Shown here: positions 6,839-16,471 of the stretch, in pieces
Layout of the letters: every line of letters begins with the position of its first letter
Position numbering within the stretch: the stretch's first letter is position 1
Assembly: GCF_030816855.1 (NCBI RefSeq)
Contig: NZ_JAUSYK010000001.1
Span: 2,542,001-2,606,000, forward strand
Source of the DNA: Arthrobacter sp. B3I4
Lineage (GTDB): Bacteria > Actinomycetota > Actinomycetes > Actinomycetales > Micrococcaceae
Length of the DNA: 64,000 nucleotides
Direction: 5' to 3'
Notes under the pieces: generated by a model
Told to the model about the DNA's origin: nothing
What the model saw: only the letters and a program-made list of their open reading frames with translations
Databases searched by the model: none
Program-made: the position numbers and the translations under genes

Positions 6839-9760
6839 TCAGGCCACGGCCGAGTAGGCGACGACGCCGCGCTTGACCAGGTTGATCGCGTCGGAGCAGA
6901 GCCGCGCGACCCGGGGGTCCAGGCCCGGAATCTTGGCCAGCTGGTCAAGCAGGTCGATGACCTGCTTGACCCACCGGACAAAGTCGCCGGCCGCCAGGTC
7001 CGTGCCGCTGAGGACCTCCTGGAGGTGCCGGCCCTTGGCCCACTTGAAGACCGGCCAGACCAGGCCCAGCTCCGGCTCGCCGGTGAGCGGCAGCTTGCTG
7101 GCTTCTTCGATGTCCTCCAGGGCGGACCATTCACGCACGACGATGTCGACGGCGGACTCGAGCGAAACGCTCGGCATCTTTGGCCGCAGGCCCCGGTCCT
7201 CACGCTTGGCCTGGTACACCAGGACGCTCGCCAGCGCCGCGATCTCCGCGGCGTCGAGGTCGTTGAAGGCGCCGAGCCGCAGCGACTGCGAGATCAGCAG
7301 GTCCTTTTCACCGTAGATCCTCCGCAGCCGCTGGCCGTCAGGGCTGATGGAGAGTGCCCCGGACTCCGTCGCCTCAAGGTAGCCGTAGCCGGACAGGACG
7401 CCGCAGACCCGGTCGAAGGTCTTGGCGATGGTGTTGGTACGGCCCTGGATCTGCCGGATCAGGCCGTCGGTTTCCTGCCGGAGCTTCCACCAGCGCTCGG
7501 ACCAGCGGGCGTGGTCCTCACGTTCGCTGCAGCCGTGGCACGGATGGGCCCGGAGCTCACGGCGCAGTTCGGTGATCTTTTTTTCCATGTTGGGCAGGGC
7601 CGCGGCCCGGCCGAAGTCCTCGTTCCGGCTCGGAGGTGCCGGTGGCCGGCTCTCGCGGATGGCGTTGCGGACCGAGGACGCCAGGTCGCGGCGGGACTTC
7701 GGCACCTTGGCGTTGAAGGATTTCGGGATCCGGATCCGGGTGATCGGGGCCAGCGGGCCCTCAACGTCCTGCAGGCCGATGCGGCGCAGCTGGTTGTCCA
7801 GCGTCATGACGGCCGGCCGCGGCTCGCGGGAGTGGTGGTCGGAACTAAGCACGACGGCGAGTCCTGGCGCCCGGCCGGACGGGACCTCCACAACGTCGCC
7901 GGGCAGCAGCCGGCTCAAGGAATCCTCGGTCAGTGACTTCCGGGCGCGGGAGGTGCCCTTCGAGGCGTTGCGTTCGGCGTCGGACAAGGCCCGCCGCAGC
8001 CTCGCGTACTCGGTGAAGTCGCCCAGGTGGCAGCTCATTGCCTTGCTGAAGCCGGCGAGTGACTCTTCGCGGCTGCGGACCTGCTTCGCCAGTCCGACGA
8101 CGGAGCGGTCCGCCTGGAACTGGGCGAAGGACGATTCGAGGATCTCGCGGGCACGGGACCGGCCGAACTGCGCGACCAGGTTGATGGACATGTTGTAGGT
8201 GGGCCGGAAGCTGGAGTTCAGCGGGTACGTGCGCCGGGAGGCGAGGCCCGCGACGGCCGCCGGATCGGTCCCCGGCTGCCACAGGACTACAGCGTGGCCC
8301 TCGACGTCGATTCCCCGGCGCCCGGCCCGGCCGGTCAGCTGGGTGTACTCCCCCGCGGTGATATTGACGTGGGCCTCACCGTTGAACTTGTCGAGCTTTT
8401 CCAGCACCACGCAGCGGGCGGGCATGTTGACGCCCAGGGCGAGGGTCTCGGTGGCGAAGACGGCCTTGACCAGGCCGTCGGCGAACAGTTTCTCCACCAC
8501 TTCCTTGAAGGTGGGCAGCATGCCGGCGTGGTGGGCGGCGAGGCCGCGCAGCAGCCCGTCACGCCAGCTCCAGAAGCCCAGCACGTCCAGGTCGTCGGAG
8601 GGAATGTCCTGGGCGGCCTCGTCGACCCGGCGGGCGATGATGAGCTGCTCCTGCTCGGTGGTCAGCCACAGCCCGGCGGAGACGCACTGCGCCACCGCGG
8701 CGTCGCAGCCGGCGCGGGAGAAAATGAAGGTGATGGCCGGCAGCAGGTCCATCCGGTCGAGGCTGGCGACGACCTGCGGCCGGCTGGCTTTGCGGACAGG
8801 GCTGCGCTGGCCGCGCTGCGGTGCCTCGTCCCGCTGGTTCCGGTGCCGGCGCTGGCTGCGGCCGCCGTGGCCGAAACGGCCGCTGAAGTTCATCTGGCTC
8901 TCGGCCCGCGCCATCGAGAGCAGCTCCGGGTTGACCTCGAAACCGGCCCGCTCGGTGATCACCTTCGCGGTTGCCGTACCCGGTGCGGCGGCGGCGGCCA
9001 GGGCGCCGGCGGTGGCGGTGGCGTTGTCCTCGCCCGCGGGGGCGATCTCGTCGAAGGTGGTGTCGCCGGCGAACAGGTCCACTATTTTGCGGCCCACCAT
9101 GACGTGCTGCCAGAGCGGGACGGGACGGTGTTCGGAGACGATGACGTCGGTCTGGCCGCGGACGGTGTCCAGCCAGGCGCCGAATTCCTCGGCGTTCGAG
9201 ACGGTGGCGCTTAGTGAGGCCACCTGGACTTCGCTGGGCAGATGGATGATGACTTCTTCCCACACGGCGCCGCGGAACCGGTCAGCCAGGTAGTGCACCT
9301 CGTCCATCACCACGAAGCCCAGATCTGCCAGGGTGTCCGAGCCGGCGTACAGCATGTTGCGGAGCACTTCGGTGGTCATCACCACCACCGGGGCCTCGCC
9401 GTTGATGCTGGTGTCACCGGTCAGCAAACCCACCTGGGCTGCACCGTATTTCTCCACCAGCTCGGTGTACTTCTGGTTGCTCAAGGCCTTGATCGGCGTC
9501 GTGTAGAACGCCTTCAGGCCGCGCTGGAGGGCCAGGTAGATGGCGAACTCCCCGACGATGGTCTTTCCGGCGCCGGTGGGCGCCGCAACCAACACGCCGC
9601 GCCCGGCCTGGAGGGAAAGGCACGCCTCACGCTGGAAGGGATCGAGGTCAAAGGCGAGCGTGCGGGTGAATCCACCCAGATAGGTTTTCGCTTCCGCCGC
9701 CCGCTCGGCGCTGGCACGGTAGCGCTCGGACGGCGACTCGGGCCCGGGTTGGAAAGACAT
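6839..9760 (-). CDS. helY: DEAD/DEAH-box RNA helicase HelY (Ski2/Mtr4-like)
   Basis: 973 residues, superfamily 2 helicase. Walker A APTGAGKTIVGEF lies near residue 60, the DEVH box in VMDEVHYLADRFRG, and motif VI in QLTGRAGRRGID. A DSHCT-type helical domain forms the C-terminus. The size and order match mycobacterial HelY and its adjacency to tatC/tatA is conserved. An Arg/His-rich linker (near residue 300) and an Ala/Gly-rich stretch before it form a low-complexity insertion. The likely role is ATP-dependent RNA unwinding in RNA processing or decay. The ATG at 9760 is preceded six bases away by TAGGCT with no Shine-Dalgarno, so it may be leaderless. Confidence 0.9.
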   Translation of the reverse strand: MSFQPGPESPSERYRASAERAAEAKTYLGGFTRTLAFDLDPFQREACLSLQAGRGVLVAAPTGAGKTIVGEFAIYLALQRGLKAFYTTPIKALSNQKYTELVEKYGAAQVGLLTGDTSINGEAPVVVMTTEVLRNMLYAGSDTLADLGFVVMDEVHYLADRFRGAVWEEVIIHLPSEVQVASLSATVSNAEEFGAWLDTVRGQTDVIVSEHRPVPLWQHVMVGRKIVDLFAGDTTFDEIAPAGEDNATATAGALAAAAAPGTATAKVITERAGFEVNPELLSMARAESQMNFSGRFGHGGRSQRRHRNQRDEAPQRGQRSPVRKASRPQVVASLDRMDLLPAITFIFSRAGCDAAVAQCVSAGLWLTTEQEQLIIARRVDEAAQDIPSDDLDVLGFWSWRDGLLRGLAAHHAGMLPTFKEVVEKLFADGLVKAVFATETLALGVNMPARCVVLEKLDKFNGEAHVNITAGEYTQLTGRAGRRGIDVEGHAVVLWQPGTDPAAVAGLASRRTYPLNSSFRPTYNMSINLVAQFGRSRAREILESSFAQFQADRSVVGLAKQVRSREESLAGFSKAMSCHLGDFTEYARLRRALSDAERNASKGTSRARKSLTEDSLSRLLPGDVVEVPSGRAPGLAVVLSSDHHSREPRPAVMTLDNQLRRIGLQDVEGPLAPITRIRIPKSFNAKVPKSRRDLASSVRNAIRESRPPAPPSRNEDFGRAAALPNMEKKITELRRELRAHPCHGCSEREDHARWSERWWKLRQETDGLIRQIQGRTNTIAKTFDRVCGVLSGYGYLEATESGALSISPDGQRLRRIYGEKDLLISQSLRLGAFNDLDAAEIAALASVLVYQAKREDRGLRPKMPSVSLESAVDIVVREWSALEDIEEASKLPLTGEPELGLVWPVFKWAKGRHLQEVLSGTDLAAGDFVRWVKQVIDLLDQLAKIPGLDPRVARLCSDAINLVKRGVVAYSAVA

Positions 9761-9766
9761 GATCCC

Positions 9767-9772
9767 AGCCTA
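9767..9772 (-). promoter_or_regulatory. -10-like hexamer, helY
   Basis: TAGGCT on the minus strand, six bases before ATG 9760. Confidence 0.45.
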
Positions 9773-9784
9773 GTGGGCGCAGGC

Positions 9785-10621
9785 CTAGAGATTCTCCAGC
9801 TCGGAACTGGGAGTGCCCTGGTCGGCGGTGGCTTCGGTCTCGGCGGCCACCTTCGCGGCGCGCTTCTCGCGCCGGCGGTCGTTGAGCAGGCACAGCCCGA
9901 TGGCGGCGAAGAAAAGCGCGAGCATGGGCACCGCGAGGTAGAACATGCTCATCGCGTCGGCGCCGGGCGCGGCCATGGCCGCGAAGAGACAAACGAGGAA
10001 CACGGTGATCCGCCAGCTCTTCAGCAGCTGCTGGCCCTTGATCAGTCCGGCCAGGTTCAGCCCGAACAGCACCACCGGCAGCAGGAACGCGATCCCGAAG
10101 GCAAGCAGCAGGCGCAGCACGAACGACAGGTACACCTGGGCGCTGATGAAGTTGGAGCCGCCCGAGGGGGTGAAGTCCGTGAGCACGCGCACGGCGTTGG
10201 GCAGCACCAGCCACGCGAGCAGCACGCCGCCCACGAAGAGCGGAACGGCGGCGGCGACAAAGGACAGCGCGAGGCGCCGTTCGTTCTTGTGCAGTCCGGG
10301 AACGATGAAGGCCCACAGCTGGTAGAGCCAGACCGGGCTGGCGACGATCAGACCCAGGAACACGGAAACCTGGATCATCAGGTCAAAGGAGCTTGCCACG
10401 CCGTCGAAGTTCAGCGACGCCTGCCGGCCCTCGTGGACGTTGAGGTCCCGGATCGGCTTGATCAGGGCCGCGAGCATGGGCTGGTAGACGAGGAAACCGA
10501 CGACTGTCCCGAGGACGACGGCAATGGCCGACTTAAAGAGCCGGGTGCGCAGCTCCTTAAGGTGATCGAGCAGGGCCATCCGGCCCTCGGGGTTCGATCG
10601 GCGGCTCATGGTTGCAGCCAT
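9785..10621 (-). CDS. tatC: Sec-independent protein translocase TatC
   Basis: 278 residues with six predicted transmembrane helices. It shows the TatC hallmark N-terminus (MALLDHLKELRTRLF, with the conserved E of the HLxELRxR motif), a conserved periplasmic-loop/TM region and a charged C-terminal tail. TatC is the twin-arginine signal receptor. The gene starts seven bases after tatA stops, so the two are co-transcribed, as in mycobacteria. The initial MAAT could be dispensable, since a second ATG lies four codons in. Confidence 0.95.
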   Translation of the reverse strand: MAATMSRRSNPEGRMALLDHLKELRTRLFKSAIAVVLGTVVGFLVYQPMLAALIKPIRDLNVHEGRQASLNFDGVASSFDLMIQVSVFLGLIVASPVWLYQLWAFIVPGLHKNERRLALSFVAAAVPLFVGGVLLAWLVLPNAVRVLTDFTPSGGSNFISAQVYLSFVLRLLLAFGIAFLLPVVLFGLNLAGLIKGQQLLKSWRITVFLVCLFAAMAAPGADAMSMFYLAVPMLALFFAAIGLCLLNDRRREKRAAKVAAETEATADQGTPSSELENL

Positions 10622-10627
10622 GTGGTT

Positions 10628-10897
10628 TTAGGCGCGGTTCGGCGGCGGAACGTCGGTTCCCTCGCCCGGGCGGCTTTCGGTGCCGGCGGACCGGGGGTGG
10701 TTCACGACTTTGCCTTCGACGGCGTCGGAGTCGGCGCCCGCCTCGGGCGTACCGTCCTTCTTCATTTCGCGGACCTCGGACTTGAAAATCCGCATCGACT
10801 GGCCCAGACTGCGGGCCATTCCCGGCAGCTTCGGCGCAGCAAAAAGCACCAGTGCCAGGACGATGATGATGATGAGATGCCAGCCTTCAAGCCTCAT
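10628..10897 (-). CDS. tatA: Twin-arginine translocase subunit TatA
   Basis: 89 residues. One N-terminal transmembrane helix (residues 7-20) is followed by the TatA hinge and amphipathic helix (FAAPKLPGMARSLGQSMRIF) and a polar, disordered tail. It forms the Tat pore with TatC, to whose gene it is linked. An AAGGACC-type ribosome-binding site precedes the start. Confidence 0.95.
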   Translation of the reverse strand: MRLEGWHLIIIIVLALVLFAAPKLPGMARSLGQSMRIFKSEVREMKKDGTPEAGADSDAVEGKVVNHPRSAGTESRPGEGTDVPPPNRA

Positions 10898-10932
10898 GCT
10901 GGGTGGTCCTTTCGTTTGTATACATCCTATGG

Positions 10933-11331
10933 CTAACGCGGATCGATGTCGCGCAACGCCTGGGGCTGCCCGCGTTCGGCTTTACGTTCGACCCGGCGGA
11001 TCCGGCGGGCTTCCTGCCGGGCCGCCTTGGATGCATGGTAATTCTGTCGCATCGTTTCGGGCGGAGCAAAAACCGCCGACCCCGGTTCTGCCGGAGCGCC
11101 GGTTCCGCTGCTCCCGGCGCCGCTGTCCGAACCTACCGAAGCGGCCTGAACAACAGCTGAACCGGAGGTGGCCGGCACCGAACCAAGGGTTGAGAAGCGG
11201 TCCCCGGCCTGCGCGAGTTCTTTGGTCACCGCCATGAACTGCCGGAACAACCGGACGCCGAGCACGCCGATAAAGAGCAGGGACAGTGCGACGAGCGCTA
11301 TCCAGATTACGATCCAGGACCACCAAGGCAT
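10933..11331 (-). CDS. Small single-pass membrane protein upstream of tatA
   Basis: 132 residues, function not recognised. One N-terminal transmembrane helix (about residues 3-25) is followed by a helical segment, a Ser/Gly/Ala-rich linker and a very basic C-terminal helix (KAARQEARRIRRVERKAERG). It lies between pafBC and tatA on the same strand, 35 nt before tatA. The ATG at 11331 is preceded by TAGACT (11339-11344) with a seven-base gap and no Shine-Dalgarno; the longer reading from 11400 overlaps pafBC. Position suggests co-expression with Tat, but a Tat role is only a guess. Confidence 0.75.
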   Translation of the reverse strand: MPWWSWIVIWIALVALSLLFIGVLGVRLFRQFMAVTKELAQAGDRFSTLGSVPATSGSAVVQAASVGSDSGAGSSGTGAPAEPGSAVFAPPETMRQNYHASKAARQEARRIRRVERKAERGQPQALRDIDPR

Positions 11332-11338
11332 GCTGACC

Positions 11339-11344
11339 AGTCTA
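11339..11344 (-). promoter_or_regulatory. -10-like hexamer, small membrane protein gene
   Basis: TAGACT on the minus strand, seven bases before ATG 11331. It overlaps the end of pafBC. Confidence 0.45.
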
Positions 11345-13429
11345 ACGGGGATGCTGCCTGGTCCCCGTACCGGCGCCTGTAGCTGTCGCCGTACCGGCAC
11401 CGTACCGGTTCAGGGCGGCGGCGAGCCACTCCCGGGTGGCGTCCGCCAGAGCCCGGGGCTCCAGGACCCGGATCGCACCCCCGTGCTGGGCCACAAACAT
11501 CGGCAGCCAGTCCGCGCTGCCGAACCGGATCTCGGCGAGCATATGCCCGTTCGGAAGCAGCGCGGTCCGCTCCGCGTAGTACTCGTCCGCCAGCCCGGCG
11601 CCCTGCCTGGTCAGCTCCAGCACCACGACGGCGTCATCATCGTTGGGCGTGAACAGTTTCACCGGGAAGTCCCCGGCAGGGTCCGCGGCCGAGGACGGCG
11701 GAAGCCCGTTGGGCTGCAGGCTCTGAATCCGGTCCAGCCGGAAGTTCCGCAGGCCGCCGGCGGTGTGGCAGTACGCCTCGAGGTACCAGGTGCTGTCCAG
11801 CGAGTAGAGCCGGTGGGGGTCGATGTCGCGTTCGGAGACGGCGTCGCGTTGCGGCGCGAGGTAGCTGAGCCGCAGTTGGGCGCCGGTTCGGATGGCCTCG
11901 CGTGCGGTGGCGAGGACCGCGGAGTCCTCGGGAGCGACTTCGGGTCCAGACAGGGCGGCGGCTTTGAGGCCTTCCTCCCCCGCTGCGGCCATGAGTTTAA
12001 GCGTGACGGATTCGAGGTCACCGCCCTCGGCGAGTCCGGGCAGGCCGTTGAGGGCTTCCAGGCCGGTCAGCAGCGCGCATGCCTCGTCCACCGTGAAGCG
12101 GACCGGCCGGTTCAGGTCGAGGTCCTGGATGATGTAGACGTGGTCGTCGTCCCACCGGATGTCCAGCAGGTCGTCAGGGTAGCCCTCGGGCAGGCCGGAG
12201 CAGATCAGGATCCGCAGGTCGTCCTCGAGTTCTTTGCGGGTAATGCCGAAGCGCTCGGCCACCTCGCTGATGTGCAGCCCCTGGTGGTGGACCAGGAACG
12301 GGACCAGCTGCAGCATCCGTTTGAGCTGGTCCTCGGACGTGCGCTTACGGCTGCGCTTTGCCGGACCGGTACGGGGGAAGTCGACCGGCGGAGCCGGTGC
12401 CGCGGCGAAGTCGGCTGCGGCAGCCAGGCGGCGCAGCACGGCTGCGTGCAGGCCGGGCGGCGCCACCACCACGGCTTTCGGTCCGTAGGAGGCAAGTTCG
12501 GCGGCGAGGGTCTCGGCGTCCCGGTAGGGCACGGTGAGCCGGTCAAAGCCGGCACGGGCTGGTACCGGGGCGCCGCCGCCGTCGTTGCCGTCAGCGCTAC
12601 CTCCGTCGTTGCCGCTGGCGGCGGAAGTGCCGGCGGGCACGGCGTGCTTGCGCAACCCCAGGAGCGCACCGCCGGCGACGTCGACGATAGCGTGCTGCAC
12701 GGGCAGTTCGGGCAGGGCGGCAAGTTGTTCCCGGACGTTGAAGGACGGCGGCGGCGTAAAGCTCTCACCGTCCAGCACACTCACCGCCGAGGTGAAGCGT
12801 GAAAGCCGGAAGAAGCGTTTGTCCCCGCGGGCCCGGTCGTAGCCCACGAGGTACCACTGACCGAAGCGGCTGCCCAGGCCCCAGGGCTCGACGGTGCGCA
12901 GTTCCTCCTGGCCGGTGCTGCCGGCCAGGTAACTGAAACTCACCGGATGCTGGCGGTGAATGGCGCCGACCAGGTCCTCGAAGGCCTGCCCTGCCGGCCG
13001 AATCCGGGGCTGGACCCCGGCCGGCAGTTCCGCCTCGGCCAGACCGCCGGCCGCCTGCAGCTTGCGCACGGCGTTCCGGGCCGCGGAGCCCAGGGCGGCC
13101 TGTTCCCACAACTGGGCCGCGAGGATCAGGACCGTGCACTCCGCCGGGGTGAGACTGACGTCCGGCAGACGGTTGGATTCCTTGCCGATCCGGTACCGCG
13201 TGGTCGCCGGGTCATCGGAGCCCCAGCCCTTGTCGGTCACGGTTTCGACCTCGAAGCCGAACTGCCGAAGCTCGCCCTTGTCGCGTTCAAACATCCGGCC
13301 AAAGGCAGCCTCGGAGCTCGTGGTGTCGTGGTAGACCTTCTGGCGCAATTCGCTGCGGCGCAGGCCGTACCGGGTGTTGAGCAGCGCGATGAGCAGGTTC
13401 AGGAGGCGTTCAGTACGTGAGGCGGGCAC
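11342..13429 (-). CDS. pafBC: Fused PafB-PafC transcriptional activator (WYL proteins)
   Basis: 695 residues containing two tandem winged-helix plus WYL units. The first half starts ERLLNLLIALLNTRYGLRRSELR (HTH), followed by a WYL domain (residues about 145-235). The second half has its own HTH (HHQGLHISEVAERFGITRKELEDDLRIL) and a second WYL domain (RLSYLAPQRDAVSERDIDPHRLY). In Mycobacterium the two halves are separate genes, pafB and pafC, acting together as the LexA-independent DNA-damage activator. A natural fusion is known from Arthrobacter. Start GTG 13429, with TAACCT (13436-13441) six bases upstream, so probably leaderless. It is a transcription factor, not a protease subunit. Confidence 0.93.
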   Translation of the reverse strand: MPASRTERLLNLLIALLNTRYGLRRSELRQKVYHDTTSSEAAFGRMFERDKGELRQFGFEVETVTDKGWGSDDPATTRYRIGKESNRLPDVSLTPAECTVLILAAQLWEQAALGSAARNAVRKLQAAGGLAEAELPAGVQPRIRPAGQAFEDLVGAIHRQHPVSFSYLAGSTGQEELRTVEPWGLGSRFGQWYLVGYDRARGDKRFFRLSRFTSAVSVLDGESFTPPPSFNVREQLAALPELPVQHAIVDVAGGALLGLRKHAVPAGTSAASGNDGGSADGNDGGGAPVPARAGFDRLTVPYRDAETLAAELASYGPKAVVVAPPGLHAAVLRRLAAAADFAAAPAPPVDFPRTGPAKRSRKRTSEDQLKRMLQLVPFLVHHQGLHISEVAERFGITRKELEDDLRILICSGLPEGYPDDLLDIRWDDDHVYIIQDLDLNRPVRFTVDEACALLTGLEALNGLPGLAEGGDLESVTLKLMAAAGEEGLKAAALSGPEVAPEDSAVLATAREAIRTGAQLRLSYLAPQRDAVSERDIDPHRLYSLDSTWYLEAYCHTAGGLRNFRLDRIQSLQPNGLPPSSAADPAGDFPVKLFTPNDDDAVVVLELTRQGAGLADEYYAERTALLPNGHMLAEIRFGSADWLPMFVAQHGGAIRVLEPRALADATREWLAAALNRYGAGTATATGAGTGTRQHPR

Positions 13430-13435
13430 CCGGCA

Positions 13436-13441
13436 AGGTTA
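13436..13441 (-). promoter_or_regulatory. -10-like hexamer, pafBC
   Basis: TAACCT on the minus strand, six bases before GTG 13429, no Shine-Dalgarno. Confidence 0.45.
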
Positions 13442-13468
13442 CTAAAGTTCCAGGCGTCGAAACGGCGA

Positions 13469-13513
13469 AAGCGCGGCAACAGCCGGAAGAACTTTCCGAT
13501 TGTTACCGCGCTT
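13469..13513 (-). terminator. Hairpin between fkbp and pafBC
   Basis: AAGCGCGG-C-AACA (13469-13481) pairs with TGTT-A-CCGCGCTT (13501-13513), with one mismatch, a 19-nt loop and a short T run on the minus-strand exit. It lies in the 181-nt gap before the pafBC promoter and probably ends the fkbp transcript. Confidence 0.5.
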
Positions 13514-13610
13514 CACTTGACGGGGCGTCAGCCGCGCTGCCGCCCCGCGCGGGGGCCCACGCCCGCGGGGTTCCCTGTCCGAGCTTGCGAGGATAGGGGG
13601 CGGGTGGGGA

Positions 13611-14006
13611 TCAGCGGACGGCGACGAGGTCGACGACGAAGATCAGGGCTTCGTTCGGGCCGATCGCTCCGCCGGCGCCCCGGGAGCCGTAGGCCAGCTC
13701 GGAGGGGATCTCCAGGCGGCGGCGGCCGCCGACCTTCATGCCCAGCAGGCCCTGGTCCCAGCCCTGAATGACCTGGCCGACGCCGACCCGGAAGTCCAGC
13801 GGAGCGCCGCGGCCCCACGAGGCGTCAAACTCTTCGCCGGTGGACCAGGCGACGCCAACGTAGTGCGTGGAGACGGTGTCGCCGGCTTTGGCTTCGGGGC
13901 CGTCGCCTTCGATCAGGTCAGTGATCACGAGTTCGGTGGGAACGTCGCCCTGCGGGAAGTCAATTTCGGGCTTTTCACGGTCGAGGTTGCGCTGTCCAAA
14001 TGACAT
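13611..14006 (-). CDS. FKBP-type peptidyl-prolyl cis-trans isomerase (cytoplasmic)
   Basis: 131 residues with one complete FKBP domain: GDTVSTHYVGVAWSTGEEFDASW, the active-site strand FRVGVGQVIQGWDQGLLGMKVGGRRRLEIPSELAYG, and the closing strand LIFVVDLVAV. There is no signal peptide, so it is cytoplasmic. It follows the secreted FKBP lipoprotein gene by 36 nt on the same strand and the two share the fold, so they look like neighbouring paralogues. An AAGGAG ribosome-binding site precedes the ATG. Confidence 0.93.
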   Translation of the reverse strand: MSFGQRNLDREKPEIDFPQGDVPTELVITDLIEGDGPEAKAGDTVSTHYVGVAWSTGEEFDASWGRGAPLDFRVGVGQVIQGWDQGLLGMKVGGRRRLEIPSELAYGSRGAGGAIGPNEALIFVVDLVAVR

Positions 14007-14042
14007 GGTTGCTCCTTCTTGGGGTGGCTGGGTTGGTGATGT

Positions 14043-14993
14043 TTACTTGACGCCGAGAATATCGACGACGAAGACGAGGTCGCCCTTGGCGTCGCCCTGG
14101 CCCTGGTCGCCGTAGGCGAGGTCCTTGGGGATGACCAGGAGGACGCGGGAGCCGACGGTCTTGCCGGCAAGTCCCTGGGTCCAGCCCTTGATCACGCCGT
14201 TGAGCGGGAATGTCGCCTTCTTGCCGCTGTCGTAGCTGGAGTCGAACACCTTGCCGCTGGCAAGCGCGACGCCGACGTAGTTGACGGTGACGGTGTCGGT
14301 TTCCTTCACGGCCTGGCCCTTGCCCTTGATCAGGTCCTGGGAAACCAGTGCCGTGGGGGCGGCTACGCCCTCGACGGAGATAACCGGAACACCCTTGTCG
14401 TTTTCCTTCACGGTCGGCAGGCCGGCGGGCGGGGTCACGGCGTCGCCCTCGGGCTTGTCCAGGACCTTGGGAGCATCCTTGGCCGCGAGGATCTTGATGA
14501 CGATCAGCTGCGAGGGCTGGGCGGGAGTTTCCGGGGCGCCGGCGCTTGCCGGGGCCGCGGCCTTGCCCGGAACAGCCAGGGCGAGGTGGGAGCCGACCTT
14601 GGCACCGACGAAGGCGTTGTAAATGACGGCACTGCCGGTCTTGAGCTCATCATTCAGCTCGAGTTTCTCGGCATCCTTCGGGAAGGTGTCCTCGACGGTG
14701 GAGCCGTCCTTGCCGTTGAACGCAACGATCGAGATGTCCGCGACCTGGTTGGCCTTCACGCGGTCGCCGTCGCCTTCCTTGACCACCTTAATGGTGGGGT
14801 CCTTGACCTCAAGCGGCTTGGTGAATTCGACGCCGGGTGCTTTTTTGTCGCCGTTCTCGGTCAGCTTCAGGGAGTCGAGTTTCGCTGTTTCACCGGCGGA
14901 CTGGCTGGTGGGCTCCGGGGCCGCCGGTTCGCCGCCACCACAGGCGGTGAGCAGCAGCAGTCCGGGAAGAAGAATTGCTAATAGTCGGCGCAC
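14043..14993 (-). CDS. FKBP-type peptidyl-prolyl isomerase lipoprotein
   Basis: 316 residues. A lipoprotein signal peptide (hydrophobic stretch LLAILLPGLLLL, then lipobox LTAC) anchors it outside the membrane. Two FKBP-like domains follow: a degenerate one (about residues 60-175, lacking a good active-site strand) and a C-terminal intact one (VTVNYVGVALASGKVFDSSYDSG, IPKDLAYGDQGQG). The start GTG at 14993 gives a proper signal sequence; an upstream extension to 15143 overlaps pafA and is unlikely. It assists folding of exported proteins. Its location between pafA and pafBC separates the proteasome genes from their regulator. Confidence 0.88.
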   Translation of the reverse strand: MRRLLAILLPGLLLLTACGGGEPAAPEPTSQSAGETAKLDSLKLTENGDKKAPGVEFTKPLEVKDPTIKVVKEGDGDRVKANQVADISIVAFNGKDGSTVEDTFPKDAEKLELNDELKTGSAVIYNAFVGAKVGSHLALAVPGKAAAPASAGAPETPAQPSQLIVIKILAAKDAPKVLDKPEGDAVTPPAGLPTVKENDKGVPVISVEGVAAPTALVSQDLIKGKGQAVKETDTVTVNYVGVALASGKVFDSSYDSGKKATFPLNGVIKGWTQGLAGKTVGSRVLLVIPKDLAYGDQGQGDAKGDLVFVVDILGVK

Positions 14994-15105
14994 GTAAGAA
15001 CTTTCGTCGGGGCAGGATGGACGCTTCGCCGGACCGTGGCCAGCGGCAAAGCAGGCGGTAGCCGGGAAACGGCACCTTTCCCAGCGTAACCCGGAAAGCT
15101 GGGTA

Positions 15106-16470
15106 TCAGCCCATAGAGTCCAGCAGCGCGTCAACGCGGTCATCGACGCTGCGGAACGGATCCTTGCACAGAATGGTCTGGTGGGCGCGGTCGTTGAGTT
15201 TCAAATGGACCCAGTCCACGGTGTAGTCGCGGCCCAGTTCCTGCGCCCGCCGGACAAAGTCGCCGCGCAGCTTGGCGCGCGTGGTCTGCGGCGGGGCGTC
15301 GACGGCGTCCTTCACCGCGGTGTCATCGACGACCCGGCGGGCCGCGCCGCGTGCCTGGAGCAGGTAGAACAGTCCGCGGCTTCGTGAAATGTCGTGATAG
15401 GTAAGGTCAAGCTGGGCCACCCGCGGCGCATCGAATTCCAGGCCGTGCCGCCTGCAGTAGTTATCCATCAGCTTTTTCTTGATCGCCCAGTCCACTTCAG
15501 TGTCGATGGTGCTCGTGTTGCCGCTCTCAATTGCGTCGAGTGTGCGTTCCCAGAGATCCAGGATGAGCGGGACGTGGGCGTTGTGCGCGCCGCGGTCTGC
15601 CACGAATTCGGTGACTTTATTCAGGTACTCCCGCTGGATCTCCAGGGCGGTGAGCTGCCGGCCGTTGGCGAGCCGCACCACCGCACGCCCGGTCAGGTCG
15701 TGGGAGATCTCGCGGATGCTGCGGATGGGGTTTTCCATCCGCATGTCGCGCATAATGACTCCGGCTTCGATCATGCGCAGGATCAGGTCGACGGTGCCCA
15801 CCTTGAGCAGTGCCGTGGTCTCGGACATGTTTGAATCCCCCACGATCACATGCAGCCGCCGGTAAAACTCGGCGTCGGCGTGCGGCTCGTCGCGGGTGTT
15901 GATGATCGGCCGTGAGCGGGTGGTGGCGGAGGAGACGCCTTCCCAGATGTGGTCCGCCCGCTGGGAGAAAGCGAACGTGGCACCGTGGGGTGTCTTGAGG
16001 ATCTTGCCGGCGCCCGCAATCAACTGCCGCGTGACGAGGAACGGGATGAGAATTTCAGCCAGCCGGGAGAACTCGCCGCGGCGGGGTATCAGGTAGTTCT
16101 CGTGGCTGCCGTAGGAGTTGCCGGCCGAGTCGGTGTTGTTCTTGAACAGGTAAACCGTTCCGTTGAATCCCTCGCCCCCGAGGCGTTCCTGCGCCTCGTC
16201 CACGAGGTCGTCCAGGATAAGCTCGCCGGCCCTGTCGTGGGCGATGAGCTGGGCCAGGTCGTCGCATTCGGCGGTGGCGTACTCGGGGTGCGAACCGACG
16301 TCCAGGTAAAGCCGGGAACCGTTGGTCAGGAACACGTTCGAGGAGCGGCCCCAGCTGACCACCTTGCGGAAGAGGTAGCGGGCCACCTCCTCCGGCGCCA
16401 GCGGCCGGGACTCCGGGCTGGAGTAGGAAATTCCGAATTCGGTTTCGATGCCGAAAATGCGCTTGTCCAT
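15106..16470 (-). CDS. pafA: Pup--protein ligase PafA
   Basis: 454 residues of the carboxylate-amine ligase (glutamine-synthetase-like) fold. The conserved start [11 protein letters not shown] contains catalytic-metal glutamates, followed by the [10 protein letters not shown] region and a C-terminal domain. PafA uses ATP to join the C-terminal glutamate of deamidated Pup to lysines of target proteins. It lies one base after prcA on the same strand, so these are translationally close. GGAGAG precedes the ATG. Confidence 0.96.
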   Translation of the reverse strand: MDKRIFGIETEFGISYSSPESRPLAPEEVARYLFRKVVSWGRSSNVFLTNGSRLYLDVGSHPEYATAECDDLAQLIAHDRAGELILDDLVDEAQERLGGEGFNGTVYLFKNNTDSAGNSYGSHENYLIPRRGEFSRLAEILIPFLVTRQLIAGAGKILKTPHGATFAFSQRADHIWEGVSSATTRSRPIINTRDEPHADAEFYRRLHVIVGDSNMSETTALLKVGTVDLILRMIEAGVIMRDMRMENPIRSIREISHDLTGRAVVRLANGRQLTALEIQREYLNKVTEFVADRGAHNAHVPLILDLWERTLDAIESGNTSTIDTEVDWAIKKKLMDNYCRRHGLEFDAPRVAQLDLTYHDISRSRGLFYLLQARGAARRVVDDTAVKDAVDAPPQTTRAKLRGDFVRRAQELGRDYTVDWVHLKLNDRAHQTILCKDPFRSVDDRVDALLDSMG

Positions 16471-16471
16471 C